Shown here: piece after piece, positions 46,561 through 55,137 of the stretch | How the letters are laid out: every line of letters starts with the position of its first letter | How positions within the stretch are numbered: the stretch's first letter is position 1 | Notes under the pieces: generated by a model | Seen by the model: only the letters and a program-made list of their open reading frames with translations | Told to the model about the DNA's origin: nothing | The model's database searches: none | Position numbers and translations under genes: made by a program | Assembly (NCBI RefSeq): GCF_036452155.1 | Contig: NZ_JAWJZY010000002.1 | Reading direction: 5' to 3' (one strand) | Source of the DNA: Sorlinia euscelidii | GTDB taxonomy: Bacteria > Pseudomonadota > Alphaproteobacteria > Acetobacterales > Acetobacteraceae | DNA length: 64,000 nucleotides

Positions 46561-48841
46561 AGGCGATGCGTCCCCCCAACTGGCGGGCATTCCGGCAAGC
46601 GCGACATTGTCTCCAGCTACAAAAAAGTTACGGTCAACATCATATTGTTTATTGAAGATATTGTCGCCGAAAAACGCGAAAACCCAATGGGAATGCGGTG
46701 GGCGCACGCTGAGGGACGCGCCGAAAATCGTGTAGCCGTTCACATTATAGAGCGGGCCGAAAAGGGACCGGTAGGTGCTGCGGAGCGCATAATTCATGGC
46801 GGGGGTGACCTGCCAGTCAGCTAACTGGATCTGATAGGCGATGCTGCCTGTCAGGGTCAGTTTCGGTGCGGGCAGATGCGTGCCGCTTTTATCCTGATAA
46901 GTCCCGACAAAAACACCATTCTGTCGCTGGGCGGAAAATAGCGCAGTGAAATCGTCGAACCGCCCGACAGCCCAGCCGCCCCCTGCGTAATCAGCACATG
47001 CTGCCAGGGTGACCAGCGCAGATTGAATTCACCGCCCGATATGTGGGCGCGCGGCGCGTTGACGATGGCGCCCAGCAGCCCGACAGTGGGGTCAAGGATC
47101 GCGGATTGGACCTGCTCATCATGCAGATCATCATAAAACGCACTCAGCTCCGCAGTGAGGTGCCAGGCGGGGAGCGTCGCGCGCGCGCCGGTTTCAAAGG
47201 CCCATAATTGCTCCGCCCTGAAAGGGGTGGTGGAGAGGGCGACATTCGTTGAATTATAGGCGGTAAACCCCCGGATTTCATCCCGCGCCGGGCAGATGCA
47301 TAAAATTGCAGGTGGGATGTCGGGTGATAATCCAGCCCGATCATGCCGGTTGGCAATGTGTATGTCAGGCTTCGGGATGAAAGAACATTGCCCGGATTGG
47401 TGATCATGCCGCCCAGCGTGTGCGTGTAGGCGCGATAATCATGCAAAGCGCGGTTTTCATGATCGACGCGCATCGCCGCATTGAGGGAAAGGGTCGGGGT
47501 CAGATCATAGCGCAACCTGCCGAAACCGGCGATGGTCATCCCCGTCTGACGATAAGTGACGGAGCGGTTGAAGCCATAGCTTGCGGCAAATCCAGTGAGA
47601 TACTGGTCGGAAAGCGTCTGATGATTGAACCAGAGCCCTGTTTCCCAGTGTAAGCGCGATGATGATGTGGAGATCAGACGCAAACTCTGCACCAATGTGT
47701 TGGCGCGCGTGTTGAAGGCGACATTCGCCACGGGTTCCATCGCCGCGCCGAAATTATCATATTCCCGCCGGTTGCCCGCATCGAAACCTGTCGCAGCTTC
47801 AAGGCGCGCCCCGGCGAATTTCTCCTCCAACGAAAAAACGCCGCCCCTGATGAGACATGATGAAAAGGTTTCTGGCCCGGCTGCAAGCCCGCCATGCGAG
47901 CGAAGCTGGGTGATGTGCCCCACCATGTCTGCCGACGATCCTGATCCGCCGGGAGGACAGGCCCCCGCTTATTGGTTTCCATCGTCGTCAGCGGTGTAAA
48001 ACGGTGGAGACCCATCCCGTCTGAACGGTCATACAAGCCGTGAACATCCAAAGAGAGCGTCAAGGCGTCATGGAGCTGAATGCGGTTGATCAGCCGTGCG
48101 ACAGACTGGTCACTCTTGCCGAAATCCGCGCCGGATGGCCCGACCTGCCATGCGCCACCCTGACGTGACTCAAAACTGATGCGGCTGACCCAGCGCGGTG
48201 CAACCTGCCCGGACGCATGTCCTTCCGCAACCATCGACCCGAACCGCCCATATTGAAAGCGCGCGCCGTAAGCAGGCACGGCTTCCGGCTGGTAAGTGCG
48301 GTAATCAATCAAACCGGCAGAGACGCTGCGCCCCCTTCATAACCTTGCGGCCCGCGATGGATGGTCACCGTCGCGATATCCGCCATCAGCCCCCGGTCAG
48401 AAAGGGGAGGGTCTGCGCAACGCCATTGATCGAGATGCCGACGGCGGCGGCGTTATTTGAGGCATAATCATTAAAGCCGAGACCGCGTATCGTGTATCCG
48501 GGCTGACCGGAGGCGAATTGCGGCGTCACCTGCAAAGAGGGGGTGAGATATTGCAGCCCGAATATCGACTGCACATTGCGCGCAATAAGGGTCTCTCCCT
48601 TGACGATATCTTCACTTTGCGCGGCGCGGGTTGTGATGCTTCGGCCGTGAATCGTGAGATGCTCGGTCGTCTTCCCCGAAGGGGCGGTGGCTTTCGGTGC
48701 GGGTGATCTATTTTCACGATCGTTGACAGCCCCCATCGCGCAGGAGACGGAAAGATAAGAAAATCCGATATAGCGCACATGGGTGACAATATGCGACTTC
48801 AGCAGCTTCGAGACATGTCGGCAGGTCAGGCGGCTGATCAA
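46550..48841 (-). CDS. TonB-dependent outer-membrane receptor (six apparent frameshifts)
   Basis: Ligand-gated outer-membrane channel powered by TonB. After a leader come a possible TonB box (EHLTIHGRS), a plug domain (TPSLQVTPQFASGQPGYTIRG, then ADIATVTIHRGPQGYEGG) and barrel strands to the C-terminal GDNIFNKQYDVDRNFF and SWGGRIACEF, ending in Phe as barrels do. The reading is broken at C-runs on the plus strand: 48390-48394, 48331-48335, 47918-47921, 47268-47272, 46979-46983 and 46572-46577. One base added in each gives one uninterrupted receptor of about 760 residues. The ligand is unknown. It heads a run with a DUF3311 protein, an SSS symporter, malic enzyme and fumarase. The exact N-terminus is uncertain. 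Confidence 0.85.
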
Positions 48842-49321
48842 AAAGGGCCTCGTATGAAATGGGGGTCGATGACTTCGAGGGCTTAAAACTGACGACGTGG
48901 GCGCAAAGGTTAAAATGTAAATTTCGCTGCTGTCAATTATCGTGACTTTTATGCTGCATATCCGATGTCAGATGATGCTGATATCTGGCCAAGTCACGTC
49001 AGCGCCTGTTAAAAGCAGGATGAAAATCCTGGTCATCTCCGTGTGAACAACATGGCTGATGAGGACGACATTTTTGTACTATCGCTTGCGGCCCGCTCCC
49101 GGAAGGCGATGTGAGGCGCATGTGCAGACGTTCCCCTCAACCATCCTGATGGTTGATCCGAACGGCTTATCAGTCGACGTTAACATGATGAATCTGGGGA
49201 ACATTTATGTAGCGGAAGCGTCACATTTCAGGGGTGACGTCATGTCCTGAGCACGGCCGGAACATCATAGAGGACAATTCACCAGTTACCACCTTTCTGA
49301 CAAGACATAAAAGGCGTTAAC
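48842..49321. other. Gene-free stretch between the TonB receptor and the YihY gene
   Basis: 480 bases upstream of two divergent genes. A 63-codon open frame at 49059-49250 has no family resemblance and no good ribosome binding site. The segment around 48895-48985 is AT-rich and likely carries the receptor promoter. I see no tRNA or strong operator. Confidence 0.45.
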
Positions 49322-50377
49322 GTGACCGAGCGACATCATCTCAAGAAGAAGAAAAAGCCCGTTGATGCCGGGCAGGACGCGCCGGGGACAGATGTCGGCA
49401 GCCCGCTCCGCATGCCTCTCGGGGGCTGGCTGCTTGTCCTGAAACAAACTTTTCTTAATCTGATCTCAACGCAATCATCTCTTTCCGCTTCAGGATGCGC
49501 GTTTTTCGCGACGTTATCGCTCTTCCCCGCCATGACGACGCTGCTCTCTCTTTATGGGCTTGTCTTCGACATCAACTCTGTCGAGCCGCAACTTCAGGTG
49601 CTGCGCAATCTGCTGCCGCCCGCCGCCTTTGACCTGATCTCCGACCAGATCCATCTGCTGATCCGCCGCCCCCATGTATCGCTGACCCTCGGCCTGATCC
49701 TGTCCCTCGCATTCGCACTGTGGACGACTTCCTCCAGCACTAAATCTGTGCTGGCCGCGCTGAATATCGCCCATAATGTCGATGAGACGCGCGGTTTCCT
49801 GCATTATCAGTTTGTCTCCCTTGGCATGACCTTGCTGGCCGTGCTCGGCGCGGCACTGACTTTGGCCCTGATGGTCGCGCTGCCCGCTTTCGTCGATTAT
49901 CTCCCTCAAATTCTCGATCATTTCGGGATCTGGAATCTGACGCCGAAACTTCGGGGCTGGGCGCTTTACCTGATGAGTTACGGCATTAAGAACATCGTGC
50001 ATTTCGGCGCACCGGCATTGATGTTGCTGTTCATCTTCGTCGCGGTGTCGCTTCTGTTCCGCTACGCGCCATGCCGGGAAGCGCCAGACTGGCGGTGGGT
50101 TTTGCCAGGGTCACTCGTAGCCACGATGCTCTGGGTGCTGACATCGCTCGGTTTCTCCTACTACGTCGCGCATTTCGCGAGTTACGGGGCGACATATGGG
50201 TCACTCGGCGCGGTGGCGGCGGTCATGATGTGGTTTTTCGTCAGCACCTATGTGGTGCTCTTCGGCGCACAACTGAATATCGGGTTGCAGGATCGTGATA
50301 AGGGGCGCGAGCCGGCTGTCCCCGGTGGGCCGCGTGAGGATGAGGTCCAGACGGCGAAGAACGCCGCAAAAGCTTGA
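49322..50377 (+). CDS. YihY/BrkB (RNase BN-like) family membrane protein
   Basis: Integral membrane protein of the YihY/virulence factor BrkB family, once misnamed ribonuclease BN; its true role is unknown. A Lys-rich N-terminus precedes about six helices. Typical segments are GCAFFATLSLFPAMTTLLSLYG, FGAPALMLLFIFVAVSLLFRY, the conserved RWVLPGSLVATMLWVLTS, and ASYGATYGSLGAVAAVMMW. The start is a GTG at 49322 with AAGG upstream. Length is 351 aa. It stands alone, and convergent rlpA follows. Confidence 0.88.
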   Translation: MTERHHLKKKKKPVDAGQDAPGTDVGSPLRMPLGGWLLVLKQTFLNLISTQSSLSASGCAFFATLSLFPAMTTLLSLYGLVFDINSVEPQLQVLRNLLPPAAFDLISDQIHLLIRRPHVSLTLGLILSLAFALWTTSSSTKSVLAALNIAHNVDETRGFLHYQFVSLGMTLLAVLGAALTLALMVALPAFVDYLPQILDHFGIWNLTPKLRGWALYLMSYGIKNIVHFGAPALMLLFIFVAVSLLFRYAPCREAPDWRWVLPGSLVATMLWVLTSLGFSYYVAHFASYGATYGSLGAVAAVMMWFFVSTYVVLFGAQLNIGLQDRDKGREPAVPGGPREDEVQTAKNAAKA

Positions 50378-50432
50378 CGTTGCGGCGTTGATCGCCGCTC
50401 AGGAAGCAGCGTTATCTCAGGTCAGATCGAAA

Positions 50433-51050
50433 TTACTCTGGTGCCTGTGCGACCTCGATTGGCGTGTCATCCTGGTCACCTGAAGGTGTCAGCAGAGCAA
50501 TGCGCACATGGGCGAGGCCGCGATGCACAATGCCCAGGCGATTTGCGGCGCCGTGTGAGAGGTCGATAACCCGGTTATGGCTGTAAGGGCCACGATCATT
50601 GATCGTCACGATCACCGATCGATGGGTCTGCGTGTCCACGACCAGAACCTTGGACCCTAGAGGCAGGCGACGATGGGCTGCCGTCATGGCTTTCGGGTCA
50701 AAACGCGTGCCGCTGCTTGTGCGGCGCTTGGCGAAAGCCTCGCCATACCAGCTTGCGACCCCGCCGCGCACCCAGCGGCTGATGCGGTAGCGTTTCAGAT
50801 CCGCGGCTGTAACACTCCCGACGGGGAAGCGCGTCGTTTTAGAGGAAGTCGGGACTGATTTCCGGTTCGATGTCGGTTTCGGCTTCAGCATCTGCGTGTG
50901 CGAATCAGCCGTCATAGGTGACGTGCCAAGTACAGCCCCAAGAAGCACGTAGAGTCCGGCGGCTTTCTGGCGCGATGACGGAACGGCCCGTCTCGATTTC
51001 ACCTTTCTGCCGCGTATGGTTTTAGAGCGCGAAGGCTTCTTCCCCTCCAT
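50433..51050 (-). CDS. rlpA: RlpA-like septal ring / double-psi beta-barrel protein
   Basis: Cell-envelope protein of the RlpA family, some members of which are lytic transglycosylases acting on denuded glycan at the septum. The double-psi barrel covers about residues 95-190: GVASWYGEAFAKRRTSSGTR, AAHRRLPLGSKVLVVD, TINDRGPYSHNRVIDLSHGA. The Asp of NDRGP and the SWYG start are family hallmarks. No SPOR domain is present. The N-terminus is very basic with a hydrophobic stretch (AAGLYVLLGAVLGTSP), an export signal or anchor. Length is 205 aa. Confidence 0.87.
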   Translation of the reverse strand: MEGKKPSRSKTIRGRKVKSRRAVPSSRQKAAGLYVLLGAVLGTSPMTADSHTQMLKPKPTSNRKSVPTSSKTTRFPVGSVTAADLKRYRISRWVRGGVASWYGEAFAKRRTSSGTRFDPKAMTAAHRRLPLGSKVLVVDTQTHRSVIVTINDRGPYSHNRVIDLSHGAANRLGIVHRGLAHVRIALLTPSGDQDDTPIEVAQAPE

Positions 51051-51299
51051 GTCCCATCCTCCCCGACGCTGTCGGTCGATCTGGCGCTGCGTGCCGCATA
51101 GATGCGGACGCTGGTCAAGCCATGTTGCTGACCTTCCTCCGCCCGGCGGTCGACGTCTGCGTGCGTAATTCCGCTTAACGGTATATCGTTGCGAAACCTC
51201 AATTGTTTCACAAAAAAAAGGCAGGAATAGGGCGAATGGAGGGCGTGCCTCTAAAAGGGATATTTCCCAAACTGCCGAGAAGTGCTAAATGCGGCCTTT

Positions 51300-51767
51300 A
51301 TGACCTGCCTCAAGATTGCCGTTCTCAACGGCCCCAACCTCAACTTACTCGGCGTTCGGCAACCGGAAATTTACGGTCGTGAGAAGTTGGACGACGTTGA
51401 ACTGCTTTGCCTGCGCACAGCGGAGGAACTCAGCGATGAGGGTCACATCGTTGAGATTGACTTCCGTCAGACAAATTATGAGGGTGAGCTCGTCTCCTGG
51501 ATACATGAAATTCGGGCTGAGACGAACGGAATCATCCTTAATCCGGCCGCTCTTGGGCACTCGTCGGTTGCGTTGCTGGATGCGTTGCTGGCGGTTGACC
51601 TGCCTACCGTGGAAGTGCATATCACCAATATCCATCAGCGCGAGGCGTTCAGACATCAACTTTATACTGCACAGGCGGCGATCGGCGTCATATGCGGGTT
51701 TGGTGTGCGCGGGTATCAAATGGCGATCCGCGCTTTATATGACATGTTCCAGGATGAGGACGAATAA
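51300..51767 (+). CDS. aroQ: Type II 3-dehydroquinate dehydratase
   Basis: Converts 3-dehydroquinate to 3-dehydroshikimate in aromatic amino acid synthesis. Landmarks: VLNGPNLNLLGVRQPEIYG with the active-site Tyr in EIYG, DFRQTNYEGELV, ILNPAALGHSSVAL, EVHITNIHQREAFR and GVICGFGVRGY. The ATG at 51300 gives the usual N-terminus MTCLKIAVLNGPN; a GTG 18 nt earlier is possible. Its stop overlaps accB by one base. The aroQ-accB-accC order is conserved in alphaproteobacteria. Confidence 0.95.
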   Translation: MTCLKIAVLNGPNLNLLGVRQPEIYGREKLDDVELLCLRTAEELSDEGHIVEIDFRQTNYEGELVSWIHEIRAETNGIILNPAALGHSSVALLDALLAVDLPTVEVHITNIHQREAFRHQLYTAQAAIGVICGFGVRGYQMAIRALYDMFQDEDE

Positions 51768-52219
51768 TGAGCCGTATGCAAGTGGACGGAGATGCCATAC
51801 GCGCATTGGCCGCTCTTCTCGATGAAACGGGCCTGAGCGAGATTGAAATCGCGGAGAAGGAGCATCGCATCCGTGTCGCGCGGGCGGCGGCGCCGGTGGC
51901 GCAAACCGTGCCCGCACCTGCGGCCGCCGTGAGTGGCGGCACCACCGTGGCGACGACAATGTCCCCGGCGTCGGCAGCGGACCATCCCGGCGCGGTGAAA
52001 AGCCCGATGGTGGGCGTTGTCTATCTGTCGCCGGACCCCTCCGCGCCGCCTTATGTACAAGTGGGGCAGTCCGTCACGGAGGGGCAGACCCTTCTTCTGA
52101 TTGAAGCGATGAAGACTTTCAATCAGGTCAAGGCCCCGCGCGCCGGCAAAGTGACGCGCATCCTGGTTTCAAATGGTGACCCCGTTGAATTCGGTGAACC
52201 TCTGGCCATCATCGAATAA
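51767..52219 (+). CDS. accB: Biotin carboxyl carrier protein of acetyl-CoA carboxylase
   Basis: Carries the biotin that shuttles CO2 from AccC to the carboxyltransferase in malonyl-CoA synthesis. The biotinyl Lys is in IEAMKTFNQVKAPRAGKV. The N-terminal helical region (IRALAALLDETGLSEIEIAEK) and an Ala/Pro-rich linker precede it. Length is 150 aa. It is coupled to aroQ upstream and accC downstream (14-nt gap). Confidence 0.96.
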   Translation: MSRMQVDGDAIRALAALLDETGLSEIEIAEKEHRIRVARAAAPVAQTVPAPAAAVSGGTTVATTMSPASAADHPGAVKSPMVGVVYLSPDPSAPPYVQVGQSVTEGQTLLLIEAMKTFNQVKAPRAGKVTRILVSNGDPVEFGEPLAIIE

Positions 52220-52233
52220 GGCGTTCCGCGCTC

Positions 52234-53580
52234 ATGTTCTCAAAAATTCTCATCGCTAATCGAGGCGAGATTGCCCTTCGCATCCAGCGTGCCTGCCGCG
52301 AGATGGGGATCAAAACCGTTGCTGTCCATTCAACGGCCGATGCAGATGCCATGCATGTGCGCCTCGCGGATGAGGCTGTCTGCATCGGTCCGCCGACGGC
52401 GCGGGATTCCTACCTCAATGTCGCCGCGATCCTGTCTGCTGCGACAATCACGGGTGCGGAGGCCATTCATCCCGGCTATGGCTTCCTGTCTGAGAATGCT
52501 GAATTCGCGGAGACGGTCGAGGAGCATGGCATCGCCTTCATCGGCCCGACAGCACAGCATATCCGGACGATGGGTGACAAGATTTCAGCCAAAACGACCA
52601 TGGCCGCGCTTGGCGTGCCGCTTGTGCCCGGCTCGGATGGTGGTCTGCCGGATATTGCGACGGCGCGTGCGGTGGCCGCCCGCGTTGGCTACCCGGTGCT
52701 GATCAAAGCTGCGGCGGGTGGCGGTGGTCGCGGCATGAAGGTCGCTGAGAGCGAAGAGGCACTTGAGGAAGCCTGGAATGTTGCCCGGACCGAGGCGCGG
52801 GCGGCTTTCGGCAATGATGAGGTATATCTCGAGAAATATCTCGACAAGCCGCGCCACATTGAATTGCAGGTCCTCGCGGATACGCATGGTCATGTCGTGC
52901 ATTTCGGTGAGAGAGATTGTTCCCTCCAACGCCGCCATCAGAAGCTTCTGGAAGAGGCCGGTTCCCCGGCCCTGACGGCTGAGGAACGCAACGTGATCGG
53001 CCGAACGGTGACGGACGCCCTCAAGAAAATGGGCTATCGCGGCGTCGGCACCCTCGAATTTCTCTATCAGGACAAGCAATTCTGCTTCATCGAGATGAAT
53101 ACCCGCCTCCAGGTGGAGCATCCCGTGACGGAGCTGGTCTGTGATGTGGACCTCGTGCGTGAGCAGATCCGCATCGCGGCGGGGGAGAAGCTGGGCTACA
53201 AACAATCTGACATCACATTCCGAGGTCATGCGATTGAGTGCCGCATCAATGCGGAAGATCCGAAGACTTTCACGCCGGATCCCGGTCTCATCAAAGTGTT
53301 TCATCCGCCGGGCGGGCTGGGTGTCAGGACTGACAGCGCCCTTTATTCAGGTTACCGCGTGCCGCCTTACTATGACAGTATGATCGCAAAACTGATCGTC
53401 CATGCGCCGGATCGGGATGCCGCGATTGCGCGTATGCAGCGTGCTCTGGATGAATGCGTTGTGGAAGGCGTCAAAACCGTCATCCCCCTGCATCGTAAAA
53501 TTCTGGCGGATCCGGAATTCCGCAAGGGCGATTACACGATCCACTGGCTCGAGGAATTCGTCGCCCGACAAGCGGGTTGA
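52234..53580 (+). CDS. accC: Biotin carboxylase subunit of acetyl-CoA carboxylase
   Basis: ATP-dependent carboxylation of the biotin on AccB. ATP-grasp fold with KILIANRGEIALRIQRA at the N-terminus, HPGYGFLSENAEFAE, the Gly-rich loop KAAAGGGGRGMK, GERDCSLQRRHQKLLEE, and the active-site FIEMNTRLQVEHPVTE. Length is 448 aa, normal. It is the last gene of the aroQ-accB-accC operon; ccmB converges 57 nt away. Confidence 0.97.
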   Translation: MFSKILIANRGEIALRIQRACREMGIKTVAVHSTADADAMHVRLADEAVCIGPPTARDSYLNVAAILSAATITGAEAIHPGYGFLSENAEFAETVEEHGIAFIGPTAQHIRTMGDKISAKTTMAALGVPLVPGSDGGLPDIATARAVAARVGYPVLIKAAAGGGGRGMKVAESEEALEEAWNVARTEARAAFGNDEVYLEKYLDKPRHIELQVLADTHGHVVHFGERDCSLQRRHQKLLEEAGSPALTAEERNVIGRTVTDALKKMGYRGVGTLEFLYQDKQFCFIEMNTRLQVEHPVTELVCDVDLVREQIRIAAGEKLGYKQSDITFRGHAIECRINAEDPKTFTPDPGLIKVFHPPGGLGVRTDSALYSGYRVPPYYDSMIAKLIVHAPDRDAAIARMQRALDECVVEGVKTVIPLHRKILADPEFRKGDYTIHWLEEFVARQAG

Positions 53581-53637
53581 AGCCCGCTGATCAGCCCGAT
53601 TGGCGGGGCCTGGAAAATTCCCGTCCCATTTCGTGAT

Positions 53638-54309
53638 TCAATCCTGTGAAGCGGCGCGCAGCGCCGCGCCGGTCGCGAAAGCGCAGGCCGGGAGCGCCAC
53701 CAGCAGAAAAGCGCCGAGCACATCCAGTTCCGGCTCGGATGGAAGGTGATATTGCGCGCGGTAAACGGCGCTTGCGCCGAAAATCAGGACAGGTGAGGCG
53801 AGAGGCAGGATAATCAGCGGCAGTAAGAGCCCGCCGCGCCTTGCGCCGAGCGCGATCGCGGCGGCCATGCCGCCAATAAGTGACAGCAGGGGCGTGCCCA
53901 GGGCGAGGCCCATCAGCAAGGCGGGCAGATCCGCCACGGTCATGCCCAGCATCAGCCCCATCGGCCCAGCTGCAATCAGGAGGGGCAAGCCGGTTGTCAG
54001 CCAATGAGAGAGGATTTTCCCAAGCCCGATATAAGGGGCGGGGAGGCCGGTGAGGCGCAGTGAGTCGAGGGACCCATCCTCAAAATCAGCGCTGAAAAGG
54101 CGCTCCAGCGGCAACATGGCGGCGAGGAGGGCGCAGACCCAGATGATGCCGGGGGCCACGCGATGCAGCAGATCGGGCGACGGCCCTAGCGCAAGCGGGA
54201 AAAGACAGCTGCACAGGATAAAAAACAGAAGCGCCGCAAGGGAGTCCGTGCCGTGGCGCCAGGCCAGGCGGACATCACGGCTGAGGATGGCGATGAAGGT
54301 TTTTATCAC
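53638..54309 (-). CDS. ccmB: Haem exporter protein CcmB
   Basis: Inner-membrane subunit of the CcmABCD complex for cytochrome c maturation, which handles haem release to CcmE. About six helices are seen, and the N-terminus FIAILSRDVRLAWRHGTDSL and the segment LERLFSADFEDGSLD (close to the family's ERLFQ.D..DGSLE) are typical. The GTG at 54309 gives 223 aa, the normal family length; a much longer reading overlaps ccmA and is rejected. It starts 4 nt after ccmA. Confidence 0.92.
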   Translation of the reverse strand: MIKTFIAILSRDVRLAWRHGTDSLAALLFFILCSCLFPLALGPSPDLLHRVAPGIIWVCALLAAMLPLERLFSADFEDGSLDSLRLTGLPAPYIGLGKILSHWLTTGLPLLIAAGPMGLMLGMTVADLPALLMGLALGTPLLSLIGGMAAAIALGARRGGLLLPLIILPLASPVLIFGASAVYRAQYHLPSEPELDVLGAFLLVALPACAFATGAALRAASQD

Positions 54310-54313
54310 GATA

Positions 54314-54934
54314 TCAACCCGCCACCCAGGAGGCGGGCCTTTCCGGCAAAGTGATAATGTGAGTGAAGGGAATGGGCAATTCCGCATGAGTGGTGATGAT
54401 GGCAATGCCCCCTTCCCGGAGATGGTCCCGCGTGACGTCGCCCAGGCGCAGCAAAGCCGCCGCGTCCAGGCCCAGATGGGGTTCATCCAGCAGCCAGATC
54501 GGCGCATCTTTCATCATCAGGGCGGCCAGGGCAACGCGTCTCTTCTGGCCCGCGGATAATTGCCGCACCGGCACATCAGCACATGGCGGAAGGCCGAGGC
54601 GCGCCAGGGCCTCTGTCACATCGCAGCGCGCATGATGGCGGTGAATGGCAAGATTTTCCCGGACTGTCAGGTCAGGTTTCAGCCCGTCCCGATGGCCGAG
54701 ATAAGCGACCCGAAGAGCATGCGCATGAAAGTCGAGAGCGATGTCCTCGCCCTGCCACGTCACCCGCCCCCCATCCGGCCGCTTCAGCCCGCTGATGACG
54801 CGGAGCAGGGTCGATTTACCCGCGCCATTCGGGCCGGAAACGCGCAGCGCACAGGCGGGCCCGGCAGAAAAACCGACACGGAGAAGCACCGGGAGCCCAT
54901 CCCGTGTAACGGTTATTTGTTCGGCACATAACAT
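54314..54934 (-). CDS. ccmA: Haem exporter ATP-binding protein CcmA
   Basis: ABC ATPase of the cytochrome c maturation system I. Walker A is SGPNGAGKSTLLRV, the signature is QLSAGQKRRVALA, and Walker B is PIWLLDEPHLGLD. YLGHRDGLKPDLTVRENL is typical of CcmA. The start is the ATG at 54934, giving MLCAEQITVTRDG; a TTG 18 nt earlier is less likely. Length is 206 aa. It is divergent from acnA, an arrangement seen in many alphaproteobacteria. Confidence 0.94.
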   Translation of the reverse strand: MLCAEQITVTRDGLPVLLRVGFSAGPACALRVSGPNGAGKSTLLRVISGLKRPDGGRVTWQGEDIALDFHAHALRVAYLGHRDGLKPDLTVRENLAIHRHHARCDVTEALARLGLPPCADVPVRQLSAGQKRRVALAALMMKDAPIWLLDEPHLGLDAAALLRLGDVTRDHLREGGIAIITTHAELPIPFTHIITLPERPASWVAG

Positions 54935-55137
54935 GTGCCATAGATAACCCAAACCCTGAGCAACACCCTAAAACTTTTACATTGCCATCTCATCACGGCG
55001 ACGCGGATCGAATAGAAGACGTTAATTGGACCGTACCCGCCCCTGTTTAAGCGCGTCCCCACCTTGTATAGAAACCCGGAATCGAGTCCGTGCGACCTGG
55101 AGGTGAGCGCTGACTCACGTACTTTCGGGAGGACAGT

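Noticed and set aside
671..48394. Programmed ribosomal frameshifting or phase variation as the cause of the frame breaks
   Set aside because: The sites occur in unrelated housekeeping genes, lack slippery-site plus downstream structure patterns, and six fall in one receptor gene.
49059..49250. 63-codon open frame between the TonB receptor and YihY genes
   Set aside because: No ribosome binding site of quality, no domain and no conserved context.
53638..54507. Longer ccmB reading with 66 extra N-terminal residues
   Set aside because: The extension lies inside ccmA, is Arg/Trp/Cys rich, and the GTG at 54309 gives the normal family length.
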